64,000 nucleotides of DNA from Proteles cristata cristata (Eukaryota; Chordata; Mammalia; Carnivora; Hyaenidae), in contig JAESUZ010003902.1 of the NCBI GenBank assembly GCA_017311185.1, forward strand, positions 1,302,001-1,366,000, written 5' to 3'. Positions 47,610 through 58,431 of this stretch are shown here, one piece after another (the stretch's first letter is position 1; every line of letters begins with the position of its first letter). The notes beneath the pieces were generated by a model, which was given only the letters and a program-made list of their open reading frames with translations, made no database searches and had not been told where the DNA came from. Position numbers and translations under genes: made by a program.

Positions 47610-48250
47610 TGTTCCTCCCGTCCCCACGCAGGTCCCCGTCCCTACGCAGGTCCAGGTCCCCACTCAGGTCTCTGTCCCTACGCAGGCCCCATCCCCGCGC
47701 AGGGCCCCGTTCCGCGCAGGCCCCCGTCCCCGCGCAGGCCCCCGTCCCCGCGCAGGTCTCCGTCCCCAAGCAGGCCCCCGCGCAGGCCCCGTCCGCGCAG
47801 GTCCCCCCGCGCAGGTCTCTGTCCCCACGCAGGTCCCTGTCCCCACGCAGGTCCCGTCCCCACGCAGGCCCCGGTCCCCGCGCAGGTCTTGTCCCCACGC
47901 AGGCCCCGTCCCTGCGCAGGTCCCCGTCCCCGCGCAGATCTCTGTCCCCACGCAGGTCCCCGTCCCCACGCAGGCCCCGGTCCCCGCGCAGGTCTCTGTC
48001 CCCACGCAGGCCCCCGTCCCCACGCAGGTCTCTGTCCCCCAGGCCCGTCCCCGCGCAGGCCCCCGTCCCCGCAGGTCTCTGTCCCCACGCAGGCCCCCGT
48101 CCCCACGCAGGTCCCCATTCCTACGCAGGTCCCGTCCCTACGCAGGCCCCCGTCCCCGTGCAGGTCCCCGTCCCCACGCAGGTCTCTGTCCCCACGCAGG
48201 TCCAGGTCCCCACGCAGGCCCCAGTCACCACGCAGGCCCCCGTCCTCGAG
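47610..48250. repeat. GC-rich minisatellite, about 37 units of 17-18 bp
   Basis: On the plus strand the unit is close to GGYCYCYGTCCCCRCGCA, mostly 18 bp with 12-17-bp variants. Two main unit types alternate irregularly: 'ggtctctgtccccacgca' and 'ggcccccgtccccgcgca'. Most units carry one to three CpGs. On the GRIK3 transcript strand each unit has GGGG or longer G runs. The array reaches to within about 7 nt of the exon 15 donor, the first degenerate unit starting at about intron position +7. Multiple unit variants and length variants suggest a polymorphic VNTR. There are no spacers, so this is not a CRISPR-like array. Confidence 0.95.
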
Positions 48251-48256
48251 GCTCAC

Positions 48257-48507
48257 CTGCTCTCGCTCCGCCGTTTTGCGGAGCTTGTACACGAACTCGC
48301 CCACGGCCACCAGCACGGACAGGACCAGCCCGGCGGCCAGGACGATGAAGATGCCCCCGATCTTCTGGACGCCCAGGGCGCTGGCCTCTTTGTTCTCCTC
48401 CTCGGGACACCCGCTGCCCCGCCACCACTTCTCCTTCATGATGTGGAGCTTGTCCTCCTCCTGCAGCTGCAGGATGGCGATGGTGATCTTGTCCCGGTAG
48501 GGGGAGC
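48257..48507 (-). CDS. GRIK3: GRIK3 exon 15: end of S2, M4 helix, proximal tail
   Basis: 251 nt: two bases finishing a glycine, then 83 codons from [12 protein letters not shown] to KTAEREQ. The acceptor AG is at 48509-48508 and the donor GT at 48256-48255. It completes the ligand-binding domain ([17 protein letters not shown]), supplies the second disulfide cysteine (SGCPEEEN), and encodes the M4 membrane helix ([20 protein letters not shown]) followed by the first cytoplasmic residues. M4 anchors the subunit and packs against the pore of its neighbour. The exon ends in phase 0 after CAG, so it can be joined to exon 16 at either of two acceptors with different frames. Directly after the donor comes a G-rich minisatellite through which the same frame stays open; that extension is intronic by the normal splice pattern. 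The exon lies in a CpG-rich stretch. Confidence 0.97.
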
Positions 48508-49024
48508 CTGCGCGGGGGACGGGGTCCGGCTGGCAGCGGCGCTCGGCGCATGCGCGTTCGCCCTGCCAGCACCCCGCTCGGTGCGGGCCGCCACCCCCAG
48601 CCTCTCCACAAGCTCACAAAGGCCCCTCTCTGAATGGATCTAATGTGTCTGGGAGGCGGGGGGGAATGCCCTGACGTGGGGTGGGGCACCTTCCCTAGGA
48701 GTCCCGTGTCCATAGGTCCCTGGAAGGCGCCGTGTATCTGGGCTGCATCAGCTCGGGGGGAGGCCAGGCTGAATATGCATGTCCTCTGAACATGTCCCCC
48801 CAACACCCCGCCTCTGGGTTGGCCCCAGCTCTCCTCCGCCTGGGTCCAGGCTGACGCCGCGAGGTTATGACGCCCCTCCTTGGTCTCTGGGTGGAAGACA
48901 TGCCACCTTTTTTAGGTTCAGTGGGATGAGCTGGGAGAGGGAGCAGATGCTGTGTGTGCGAGTGGAGGCGGGGGCACACCACCTGTCCCCCAACCTCCCC
49001 TCCCGCCTGCAGCCCCTCACTCAC
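48508..49024 (-). other. GRIK3: GRIK3 intron 14
   Basis: Short 517-bp intron with GT...AG ends and high GC. No repeat recognised. Open frames seen here on both strands reflect GC content and are not supported as coding. Confidence 0.9.
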
Positions 49025-49247
49025 CCATTGGCGTGCCGATGCCGTAGCCCTTGGAGTCGATGAGGCCCCCGATCTGGGTGAGGTTGCAGTTCCTCTGGGT
49101 GACGTACTCGATGGTCGTGGACTCCATGAGCAGAGCGTAGTCGGCCGTCAGGGTCCTCTGGATGCCCTCCTCGTTGTTCTTCACCAGCGCTGAGGGCTTG
49201 CTGCTCATGAAGGCCCACATCTTCTCAAAGGTGGAGATCTTGGATTT
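49025..49247 (-). CDS. GRIK3: GRIK3 exon 14: S2 ligand-binding lobe
   Basis: 223 nt giving 74 codons plus one base, from [11 protein letters not shown] to GYGIGTPM. The acceptor AG is at 49249-49248 and the donor GT at 49024-49023. It encodes the core of the S2 lobe. The Glu of [11 protein letters not shown] is the conserved residue that contacts the amino group of glutamate, and the Cys of QRNCNLTQ is one partner of the conserved S2 disulfide whose mate lies in exon 15. NLT is a glycosylation sequon. The sequence [22 protein letters not shown] separates GluK3 from GluK1 and GluK2, which have a different, Arg/Gln-rich stretch here. I see a threonine in IQRTLTADY where I recall alanine in human, a conservative change. 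Only 517 bp separate this exon from exon 15. Confidence 0.97.
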
Positions 49248-49574
49248 CTGGGCCACGAGGGGAGGGGGGATGCACACAGTTACCAAGCACACCGGGGGCC
49301 AAGCACCATGCAGTCCACTTCACAGGACTCTGGTCACTGAACTCCATCTGCTGCCCTCAGAGGGGGGGAATGCCACCCACTGCTCAGATGTGGAAACTGA
49401 GGCCCTGGGAGGGGAGGTCCCAACATGCACAGCTGAGGAGTGATGAAGCCAGGATTCAGACTCAGGCACTCCCTGTCTAGAAATCCCTGGCTCTTGGCCG
49501 TGACTCCGTGGTTTTTGGCCTGATTTTTTTTTTCTTTAAATGAGTTTTCTTTCTCTGACATATATTAAAAGTTG

Positions 49575-49770
49575 TCCTGAGAGCTTTATCTGCGGAAACT
49601 CACTGATTCTTCACAACAGTCCGAGGAGGCGGGTGCTATCCTCAGCTCCATTTTACGGAAACCGAGCATGGCTAATGACTTTCCCAAGATTAGAGGCAAA
49701 GTTAGGCTTTGAATCCGGGTCATCGGGCTCTAGAGTCCATGCCTCTAACCACTTAGCTGCCCTGCCTCAT
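49575..49770 (-). mobile_element. MIR SINE in GRIK3 intron 13
   Basis: 'gctccattttacggaaaccg', 'ctttgaatccgggtcatcg' and 'catgcctctaaccacttagc': reverse MIR over most of its length. Confidence 0.85.
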
Positions 49771-51099
49771 AGAAACCTCTGTGAGGGTAGACGGGGAAAT
49801 GGACGCCAATGAGGGCAAAGCTTGGTGGGTTCCGATCCCCCCCTGCCCCCGTTCATCCAAAGAGGGCTCTTCCTGTGTGCCGTGTTCCAGGGGAAAATGA
49901 GAGTTTGTCTGTTATACTTTGTTAAGGAGGGGGCCGAGAAGGGGGGGCAGTCAGAGCAGGTGGTCTGCGGGCCCTTTATCTCCTGTGATTGTCCCCAGAG
50001 CACCCCGGGCTGGACGCTGCTGCGTGAACAGAACCAGCATCCCTAAGATCAGGTCTGGTGGGTGGGCAGCTGCGCTTGCCCTGCTTGGCTGGGGAGACTC
50101 AGAGAAGGTGCTGGGGCAGGGAGAGGGGCCGAGGTGGAATGTCCCCTGATGCCCGAGGAGAATGGGCAGATCAGGCCGCAGGGCATTCCTGAGCTTTCTC
50201 AGGAAGTTACAGCCAGCCAGCTAGCTGCTCCCAGTGGGGAATGGGCCTGCATCTGCAGACCCCAGGGGAGCAGGTGGCTCTGCGGGCCCCCTTGTGCCGG
50301 GCTGCCTCTAAGTCTAGCTGTGCCATTCTGTGATGTCAGCCTGGCTCTCTGGCACCCGGCCCAGCTCTGGCGTGCGTGACAGCAGGGGTGTGCCTGAACA
50401 GGCTGGTGCAGGGCCGGGGGTGGGGAAGGGCCAGGCACTAGCTGGGTCTGTCAGAAGTCAGGGCGGTGGGGGCAGTGGGGGCAGTGGCTGGGAGGAAAGT
50501 GTATCGCGATTCTCTGGGGCCTTCCTGGCTCTGGTGAGGGCTGGCCTCTCTAAAACTGGCTCTCGGAAGCCCAAGCAGGCTTGGAGGGGGGGGGAGGGCC
50601 TAAGCACCAGGCAAGACTCCACGTGGAATTCTATCAGAACCCAGAATCCATCAAGGGCCACTGATGCCTTTGCTGGGTCTCGGGGCACCTTCCCAGAGAA
50701 GCAGCCACCACCCCACCTGCAAATATATCTGCTTTGCAGCTGAAGGCTCTGGATGGGCTCCGCCCGAGCAGCAAGCTGGCTGTTCCCAGCAACTCCGCCC
50801 TCCCACTTCCGGTGCCTGCTTGTGCTACTCTGCCATTAGTCACTCTCACCTCTTCACCTCCTGACTCCACACCTGTGTTCTCCAGCTACTCCATCTCGCC
50901 AGCTACTCACCTCTCTCAGCTCCTCCTGCGGCCCCAGATGCCTTCCCCCCACTAGCTATTCTGGCCCTTAAAAGCATTCCTTTTTCGAGCTTTTCTGACT
51001 CCTCAGCCATTTTTTTATCTTCTAGATAATTTCTGCCATCAGACTCCCCTTCTCTGACTCCTTTTATTCCACAGGGTCTTTCTCACTCTCAGGTTCACT

Positions 51100-51640
51100 G
51101 TGGTAGGAAACTTCTATCTGGTTTCCCGTCGCTGGTACTCATGACCTTGTATAAGCCCCTCCCCTGGAGTATGGCCTGGACTACGGACTTGCCTTGAAAT
51201 GCCCCCCACCTTCCCAAAGAGTGATGGGTTGTCACCCCTAAGGTTAGGCTCCAAGAGGCTGACTCTCCTGCTTGCACTCTCGCTGGCTTCTCCGATGGCT
51301 GTGGGCCGCCCCGTGGAGAGGCCCACGTGGCCAGGAACAGAGAGCAGCCTCCAGCCAACAGCGAACAGAGAACTGAAGACTTCAGTCCAACAATGTGGGA
51401 GGAACGAATGGACTTCTGCCAACAATCGCACGAGCGAGCTCAGAAGCATGGCCTTGGGATGACTGCAGCCTTAGGCAACAGCAGCCTGTCACAGACCCTG
51501 TGCAGCCTGTCACAGACCCTGGACAGAGGACCCAACTAAGCTGTGCTGCTTCCCGGCCTGCACTCGGTGAGATCACAATGCCTTTGTTTTAAGGCACTCG
51601 GTGTCAGGTGATCTGCTGTCCAGCTGTAGGTAATACGTAC
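51100..51640 (+). mobile_element. MaLR-type LTR in GRIK3 intron 13
   Basis: Contains 'ggagaggcccacgtggccag', 'ccaacaatcgcacgagcgag', 'gatgactgcagcc' and a 3' end like 'gtgagatcac...gttttaaggcac', typical of MaLR LTRs. A 21-bp internal duplication lies at 51481-51522. Solo and non-coding. Confidence 0.6.
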
Positions 51641-51952
51641 ACCCCCTTACCCACGCATGCACACAAGCTACTCCTGCTCCTCAAATCGTTTTTTTTTTCC
51701 CCAGAAAATCAATTCCAACGATTCCTCTGATCAGAGCGTCCAAGTCCAATCATCCCTAGTGCCAAGTACACATGCTCCTCAGATAGTTATTCCTCATGGT
51801 CATTATAGCTAAGTACGATTATCCCATCAGTGGCTCTGGCACCTCAGCTTCTTTTCCATCTCAGTCTCTCCTGCCTCCAAATTCTCCTTCCACCAGAGGT
51901 GGGAACCAGGTTTGATGAGACCATCAGAGCCCCCCTTACACCTCCTAATGCA

Positions 51953-52150
51953 TGCATCCATCTATTCATCCATCTGACCATCCACCCATCCATCCATCCA
52001 TCCATCCATCCATCCATCCATTTATTCATCCGTCCATCCAACCATCCTTCTATCCATCCACCCATCCACCCCACCCATCCATCCGTTCTCTCATCCATCT
52101 ATCTATCACCCAACCATGCATCCACTTCTCCACCTCACCCATCTTACCCA
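51953..52150. repeat. (CATC)n tetranucleotide repeat, degenerate
   Basis: A pure stretch of ATCC units near 51985-52020, flanked by CATCTATT, CACCC and CATCCGT variants. Confidence 0.92.
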
Positions 52151-52984
52151 CCCACTCTCCCATGAAACCAGTCATCCATCAGTAAATCTCAAGTGCTGGC
52201 AAAAGTAACTTGATAATGAACCACTCAGGAAGCCCTGCCCCACTCCTTCTGTCTCAGAAAAGGATGAGAACTCACCCTCTTTCTGCAAATCCTCCCCCAA
52301 CACCTTATTCCACCTTCCCACAGCAAGTGTAGCAGAAGCGGGGTTCTGCCATCAAAACATATGTTCTTTCCAGTAACACTCCACCATAAATGGAGACAGA
52401 AATTTCTTTTGGGGGTTGTGTGTGTATGTGTGTGGGGGGTGTTGAGGCTGAAGGGCTTTGAGGAAGATACACAGAAAGCCTCCACCGGTAAACGGTTGCA
52501 ATGAGGAAGCTGGGAAGAACACCAGGGAGCTCAGGCCAGTCGAGAGGAGAGGTGACAATAAGGTGTGAGGAGAGCTCCATGCTGGTTTCAAAATCCACAC
52601 CTCCAAACTTCAAGCAGGTAGTTCTGAAATCTGCATCCCTAGAGTGGCCCCCGACTATGCTTCTGTATCTTGGGGCTCCCATGCTCAGATGCTCCGCCAT
52701 GTCCACTCATGGTCTCTGGCTCCCCTTCAATTCCTTCCTTCTGTCTTCCAGGCATTGTGACTCCAGGGCACACCCCTGAAAAGCTCCCCTCTAGCGGGGC
52801 CGATCCAAGGCAGGGAGGGACAAAGCCAGGGCCCCTCCTGGAGTCTCAGGTCCCTCTCCCATCTGCTGGGCCTGGCCACCAGAAGCCTGAGTTCCCGTCA
52901 CTGGCCTGAGCTACACTCACCACCCCGGGGAGCGGAGTCCTGCATACCTAAGGCTCCCTTGTCATCCTGCCTGTCCCAGCTCCA

Positions 52985-53225
52985 GTGGGGACTTTAATAA
53001 GCATTGCTTCAGGGCCAGTAACCCAAATCAATTAATGGAATCGTTTGGAGCAGCCAATACAGGGCGACGTGCCAGGACGGAGAGGCTTTTTTTATCAGTA
53101 AAATTGGCAAGAAAGTAAGTTTCAGGCTCACGACTTTCAATTCCAGCCTCCTCAAAGAAGTAAATTGATTTTTACCAACTGAAGATACTTAATCTTGAGA
53201 ATTTAACATTTCTGTACAAGAAAAA
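52985..53225. promoter_or_regulatory. candidate intronic conserved element (GRIK3 intron 13)
   Basis: 'ccaaatcaattaatggaatcg', 'tttttatcagtaaaattggc' and 'cttaatcttgagaattt' in unique sequence. Confidence 0.3.
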
Positions 53226-53230
53226 TGTAT

Positions 53231-53262
53231 ATGTATGTGTGTGTGTGTGTGTGTGTGTGTAT
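53231..53262. repeat. (TG)n microsatellite
   Basis: 'tatgtatgtg' followed by a clean TG run. Confidence 0.92.
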
Positions 53263-53654
53263 AAATTTCAAAGGGAGCTGAATCCTAGGGAACAGGTGCA
53301 GAGAGGCAGTGGCGATGTGATTCCATGAGAGACCTTGGGTATTTTCCATGTTGGAAAAGAGACCTTTCCTCAAATTAATTGGCTTGTGTATCCCTGGGTG
53401 TGGAGGCTTTGACCCTTATCAGATCCACATACTCGAGCAATTAATCATGTCTCTTGGATTATTTCCTTAGGGACCAGGTGGCTTCCCCGAGACTGCTGCT
53501 TCAGCTCGCCATTACATGTCCTCTCACCAGGACAGACTCCAGACCGTCCAGGCTGGAAGTCACACTGCTGTTTGCATGTGCCCCCTGAGGCTTGCCTGGG
53601 AAGGCAGGGGCTGTCGGCTAGGGATAGGAGGCGGCAGGAGGGGTCAGCTTTGTT

Positions 53655-53825
53655 GCTCGGACTCTGGTATCACTCTAACCTGGGTTCAAATGCCAGCTCC
53701 TTCTGGGACCACAGGCAAGTGACGTCACATCTCTGAGCCTCATTGTCCATATCTGTCAAATGGGGGCTGGCTTAGCACAGGGCTGGGTCCCCAGGAAGTA
53801 CTGTGCAAGTGGATGACATCATTAT
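53655..53825 (+). mobile_element. MIR SINE
   Basis: 'acctgggttcaaatgccagc', 'catctctgagcctcattg' and 'tatctgtcaaatgggggc': MIR in sense order. Confidence 0.8.
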
Positions 53826-54234
53826 TTCTCTTTAAGGCTAAGTTTCCTCATCTGGAAACTGGGGATGATAATTGCTATAATGCAGAGTTTCTACAGAAAT
53901 GAAATGACACAGTGTTCAGGGTAGGAAAGCCCAGGGCTGAGGGGGCCCAGGGAGGGTGCCGTAAATTAAGAAAGAAATGCTGAGTGGAACAGATACACTG
54001 GGGAGAGCTGTTGCCTCTTGGCTCCCACACTGTCGCTCAGTAAGAGAACGGCTCAGTGATGCCAGATCTTTCACATTTTCAAGAAGCTGGAAATGTGAAT
54101 TTTTTTAAATGCAAAAAGCTCTCGATTTTAAAATGTTGGCAACTAACGTAAGAAAATGTGAGCGATGGGCGGCCCCCAAGACTGTTATCTGTGGGCTGAA
54201 GAGGCCCGTGTATCACCATTGTCAACAAATAAGA

Positions 54235-54400
54235 AACACAGTTAACACTGTGTGGCACTCTGTGTCAGGTGTGGTTTTAAGCTATTTATGTGAATTATCC
54301 CATTTAATCACCTCAATAGCTCTTCAAGGTGGGTACTGTTATCATACCCATTCCATAGATGAGAAAATGAAGGCACCGAGAGGTCCTCAGTTGCAGTACT
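54235..54400 (-). mobile_element. MIR SINE in GRIK3 intron 13
   Basis: 'ttatcccatttaatcacctc', 'atagatgagaaaatgaaggc' and 'accgagaggtcc' fit reverse MIR. Confidence 0.75.
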
Positions 54401-54744
54401 TTTCGGTCACTTCCCCTCATCACTGGCCCAGCCCTGCACCTGTCCCTGCCTCTCTGCTGGCCCTCTCTTTATTCTGACGATCTCGGGGCTCCTCCTGAGT
54501 TCTTAGCTCTGTGCGGGGACAGGTGGCCAGCCTGTGAGAGGCACCAAGGCCCTTCCCAAAGCCCACAGTCCCCATGTGGAGGGACCCAGGGGAAGGGAGA
54601 TTTGCCGGGTGTCTACTGGTGGGTCCCTCTCCAATGTGCTCTGGCTAAGTCCTTTGGGGACTACGGAGAAAAAGGGGAAAAGGGTCTGGCCTGCTTCTCA
54701 GGCTTCTGGGCCAGCCAGCCGGAGGAGCAGCTGACTTGGGTGCT

Positions 54745-54930
54745 TCTGTGTGTGGCACTGAGCTACCCACCGTACGCACGGTAGCTCGCTGAGTCCTCTC
54801 GCTGAGTGCTGCGTGGCGGGACTCGGTATCCATGTCATACAGGTGACCAAATTGAGGCTCAGAGAAATAAAGTGACTTACCCAAGGTCCCCCCAGCAGAG
54901 ACAAGTCCTGGGAGGTCTGACTTTAAGACT
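54745..54930 (-). mobile_element. MIR SINE in GRIK3 intron 13
   Basis: 'ttgaggctcagagaaataaag', 'tgacttacccaaggtccc' and 'gtctgactttaagactgatg' fit reverse MIR. Confidence 0.75.
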
Positions 54931-56004
54931 GATGTGACTTGACTGTGCCCGGCTGCACGGCCCTGAATCTCGCCTGGCCCGTTGCGTTTTGGCCCTCCCC
55001 CCCTCCTTCTGCTTGAAGGCAAGGCTCTGGTTCTAGACGGACCAGGAGATGGGTCAGGAGAAACTGGAAGCAGAGATAGGGTGAAGTCTCCAGCTCAGGG
55101 AAGGCGGGGGAGCTGGACGGGAAAGCAGCTCCCCAGGCTCCCTTGCTACAGCAGGGCAGGGCCATACACGGGGGAGGGGTCGACCGTGCCAGAGCCCCAG
55201 GGAGCCTGGAGTACTTGGCCTCCAGCTCTGGTCCCTTCCCTGAGCGGCTGTCTGTCACACACAGTCCCTCCCTCTGTGATGTGCCTCCTGCACGCAGCAA
55301 CACCGAAGGGGGCTGAATCCTTGGAGAAGCTGTCTTCCTACATCCTCTCCTTTCAAAGCCGCCCAGCGAACACGCTTCCCCAATGCTCTTCTTTACATTT
55401 TGCCTACATATTTTTACAGCCAAACAGCGCTTTCAAAGACTTCCTTTTTTCATCTCCTAATTAATTTTTATCTTCCCAGACGGAGGGAGGACAGCACGGG
55501 AGACGCTGTTTGTGATGTCTGCTGCTCCCCGACAACCCTTCAAATGAAATTTCCTTTGGAATGCCGGGGCGCCTGGAGCTGCGCGTCTCCCGGGCTGCAG
55601 GGTGGGCGCTGGGGCTCTGGCGCACCCCCCACCCCTGCCCAGAGCCTGACTTCCTGCCTCTGGACAGGAGCGGGTTCTCTCCCTGCAGCTCTCCTCTCAG
55701 CCCACGGAGGGGGGTGTGGTCTCTGTAGGAGCACACGAAGTTCCCCTGCCCTGCACCCCGCGATGTTCAGGGGGCCACCTGCCCTTCACACGTTTCCTGC
55801 ACCTGCTCCACTTGGCTTCTGCCCTCTTTTTATTCCGTCCTCTAATTCAGTGACAGCGGTCACTCAACGTGTGTCACTTGAACAACCACGTAGGAGGCAG
55901 GGGGACCTTTTGGACTGGGGATACGGCACGTCTGGCTGTGGCTCTGGTCTTCCCCAACCGACCCCCAGACTGTGGCTGGCTCCTTAGAGAAGCCGCATGC
56001 ACAG

Positions 56005-56265
56005 AGAGCACGGCCCCTGGCGCCAGGGCACTGGGGTTCAAATCCCCGCTCTGCATTTCATTAGCTGTTGATCTTAGGAAAGTCCCTGCGAACCCACGTC
56101 ACTTTTGAGCCTACTTTGCTCAAGGGTAGAATGGAGATGACAATAATCGTCTCTACCTTCCAGGGCTGTTGTGAGGATGACTCATGTGAATACAGGTGAA
56201 GGTGAAGTGCATGGAATGTTGCCTGGCACCTAGTGAGTGCTTGATAGATGTTACTCTCATAATTG
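56005..56265 (+). mobile_element. MIR SINE, near full length
   Basis: Runs from 'gggttcaaatccccgctctg' through 'ggctgttgtgaggatgac' to 'tgcctggcacctagtgagtg' and 'gatgttactctc', almost the whole MIR consensus. Confidence 0.9.
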
Positions 56266-57293
56266 ATCTTGCCTAGACTTCCTGTGTCTATTCCGGAAGT
56301 TGATCCCTGTTCAACCAGAGCCATATGCACTCACGGGCAGGGGAGAGGACTACCCCTGCAGGAGCCCTTAGGGTAGGCGTGGGGGGAGAAGGGGCTGTGA
56401 GTGCAGACAGAATATGTGACTTTACATCCTGCTTCCACCACTGATCTGCTATGTGATCGTGGGCAAACCACCCACCCTCTCTGTTTACCCAGGTTACACT
56501 CAGGTTTCCATTCAACTCTAACTTGAAAGTTTTAATAAGGAGACGACCACCTGGCTGGGGGAGCGGGGGAGAGGTATGAGCGGAAAGTCCAGCTACGGAG
56601 GGTGGGGCTGGTAGGGTGGGGAGGAAGGAAGCTTGTCCAGGAAGCTTCTGGGTGGGTGTTGTGCTTCTAGCTCATCATGTGAGGTGGGGTTCAGGTTCCC
56701 ACATTCAAGCTTCTCTCTGCCTGCAAAGCACTCCCACTGCTGCCAGCGGAAAGGAGCCTGGGTGAGAAGGGCTTCACTCGAACTAAAGCAGGAGGCAGTG
56801 TAGCCAGACGTTCAGAGGAATTAACTGGCGAGCAGGAGAGCAGGAAAGTGGAGTTGGTCCTGCGGGAGATGTGGAGTTGCTGTTTCTGGCCAGCGGCCCT
56901 GGTGAGCGGGGGCCCTCGTGCTCCGGCATCCCAGCTGGGGGACAGCAGCTGGGTCCCTCCTCTGCCCTTCTCGCCGCACTGCTCGCAGGGAAGGTGCGTG
57001 AGGGCCGAGCAGGCTGCTGGAGGTGCTGCTTGATGCCGAGGCCAGACGCTCGGCAGGGAGCTGGAACCGGGCTCTCGGAAGCCAATCTGAGCATCTTAGC
57101 GAGGAGGGAGGCAGAGGCATCCAATCAGCGGCAATGAGCCTGCACCGGCCTTATTTATGCTGATTCCCTTTGATCGGGAGCCCTGCTTCGAGATGGGCTC
57201 ATGTGTAATGCATGAGGGATGCTCTGGCACAGTCAAAGGGCTGGGCCACAGCCTGGGGACAGGCACGAGCAGGCACACTCGCACCAGTGCATA

Positions 57294-57296
<3 letters not shown>

Positions 57297-57331
<35 letters not shown>
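57297..57331. repeat. (CA)n microsatellite
   Basis: About 16 pure CA units. A broader degenerate CA region with repeated 'gggccattacacac' motifs follows to 57610. Confidence 0.95.
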
Positions 57332-57332
<1 letters not shown>

Positions 57333-58247
57333 GGACACATGAAGACACATGCATTCAAAGGCCATTACACATGTGCACGGGCCATTACACACACATGCAG
57401 ATATACACGCATGCTTGGGCCATTATGCACACATGCAAGCTATTACACATACACGTGCATGGGCTGACATACACAGAGGTCCATCCCCCCGCCCCATGCA
57501 GACATTTGTCTAGACACCCTCACAGGGACCTTTAAGCACACACACACACACACAATCTCCATGCACACACGTGTAGACATGCACGCACACATATGCTCGC
57601 CAGCACACACACAGACAGATGCAAACGCTTAGGTCCAAGCACCAAGACACATGCACAGCCGCAGAGGCAGACTTTGCACACGGGCACCTCCGTGTACACA
57701 TACATGCCGACATGCATGTTTATCTGGGCCATATCCTGCGACACACACACGCAGACATTCGCATACTCACACACTGCTCACACTCATAAACACCTGCCCA
57801 GGGTCCCAGAGAGCCCCCAGCATGCTGGTGACAATGCTTTCATCTGCTCCTCACACCAAACACATGAAGTGACCTCTCAGGAAGGCCCCGTTTGCCGCTT
57901 CTCAGTGACAGCAGCAATGTCCACAAAGGGAAACTTTTTCCTCTCTATCCTCTTCACTAAACATCCTGACACGGGGAGCCCAGGGTAGGGGGCAGTGGTG
58001 GAGGGGCTCCAGTGTGCACGGGGTAGAGGTTTTCCTTCCGAGCCCTCTCCTTCCTTCCTCTCTTCTCATCCAGGCCCCATCGGAGGCTCAACTCCTCCCT
58101 CAGAGGCTTGGCCTGGAAGGACCCAGGAGTTGGGGGAAGGGGAACCAGGGCCCAGGCTTCCAGACTAATTGAGAGCAAGTGATTAATAAACAAATGGATG
58201 GATGCCTGGAGTTCCGAATCCTAACCATTTCGGAGAAACTCTTAGAG

Positions 58248-58431
58248 TAGTGGTTCTCCAAGTGTGGCCCCTGGACCAGCAGCAGTGCCTGGGAATTCCT
58301 TACAAATGTGCATTCTCGGCCCTGCCCCAGACCTACTAACCCAGAAACTCAGAGGGTGGGGCCCAGGAATATGGGCTTTTCCCAAGCCCTCCAGGCGGTA
58401 TGGATGCACCCTCCAGTCTGGGAACAAACGG
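58248..58431 (+). mobile_element. MER5A (hAT-Charlie) element
   Basis: Follows the MER5A consensus: 'gtggttctccaagtgtgg', 'ggaccagcagcag', 'cctactaacccagaaactc', 'gtggggcccagg', 'agccctccagg'. The 3' terminal repeat is degraded. Confidence 0.85.

Larger units (their letters stand above)
45050..48256 (-). other. GRIK3: GRIK3 intron 15
   Basis: 3.2 kb from the exon 15 donor to the exon 16 acceptor. On the exon 15 side it starts with the minisatellite 47610-48250 and a CpG-rich block (47510-47610). The middle holds L1/L2 debris: an L1 3'-end-like piece at about 47200-47320, another likely L1 fragment at about 46440-46720, L2 at 45915-46435 and the end of another L2 at 45345-45450. Close to exon 16 lies the alternative 40-nt acceptor. 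Confidence 0.9.
47500..48570. other. CpG-rich block over exon 15 and the minisatellite
   Basis: CpG density rises sharply from about 47500 through the minisatellite, exon 15 and into intron 14. Estimated by eye. It is the only such long block within the gene part of the window. It is not at the GRIK3 promoter, so an intragenic CpG island is the likely label. Confidence 0.6.

Noticed and set aside
47610..48250. Regular 18-bp array considered as a CRISPR or CRISPR-like locus
   Set aside because: Units are contiguous with no unique spacers, there are no cas genes, and the host is a mammal. It is a minisatellite.
47350..48643. Long plus-strand open frames of 332 and 386 residues, Pro/Arg/Val-rich
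   Set aside because: They run through the minisatellite and across the antisense of exon 15. The repeat has no stops in several frames on both strands, and there is no domain or splice context.
48695..49024. 109-residue minus-strand frame in intron 14
   Set aside because: Lies wholly in a 517-bp intron whose splice sites are unambiguous. GC-driven open frame.
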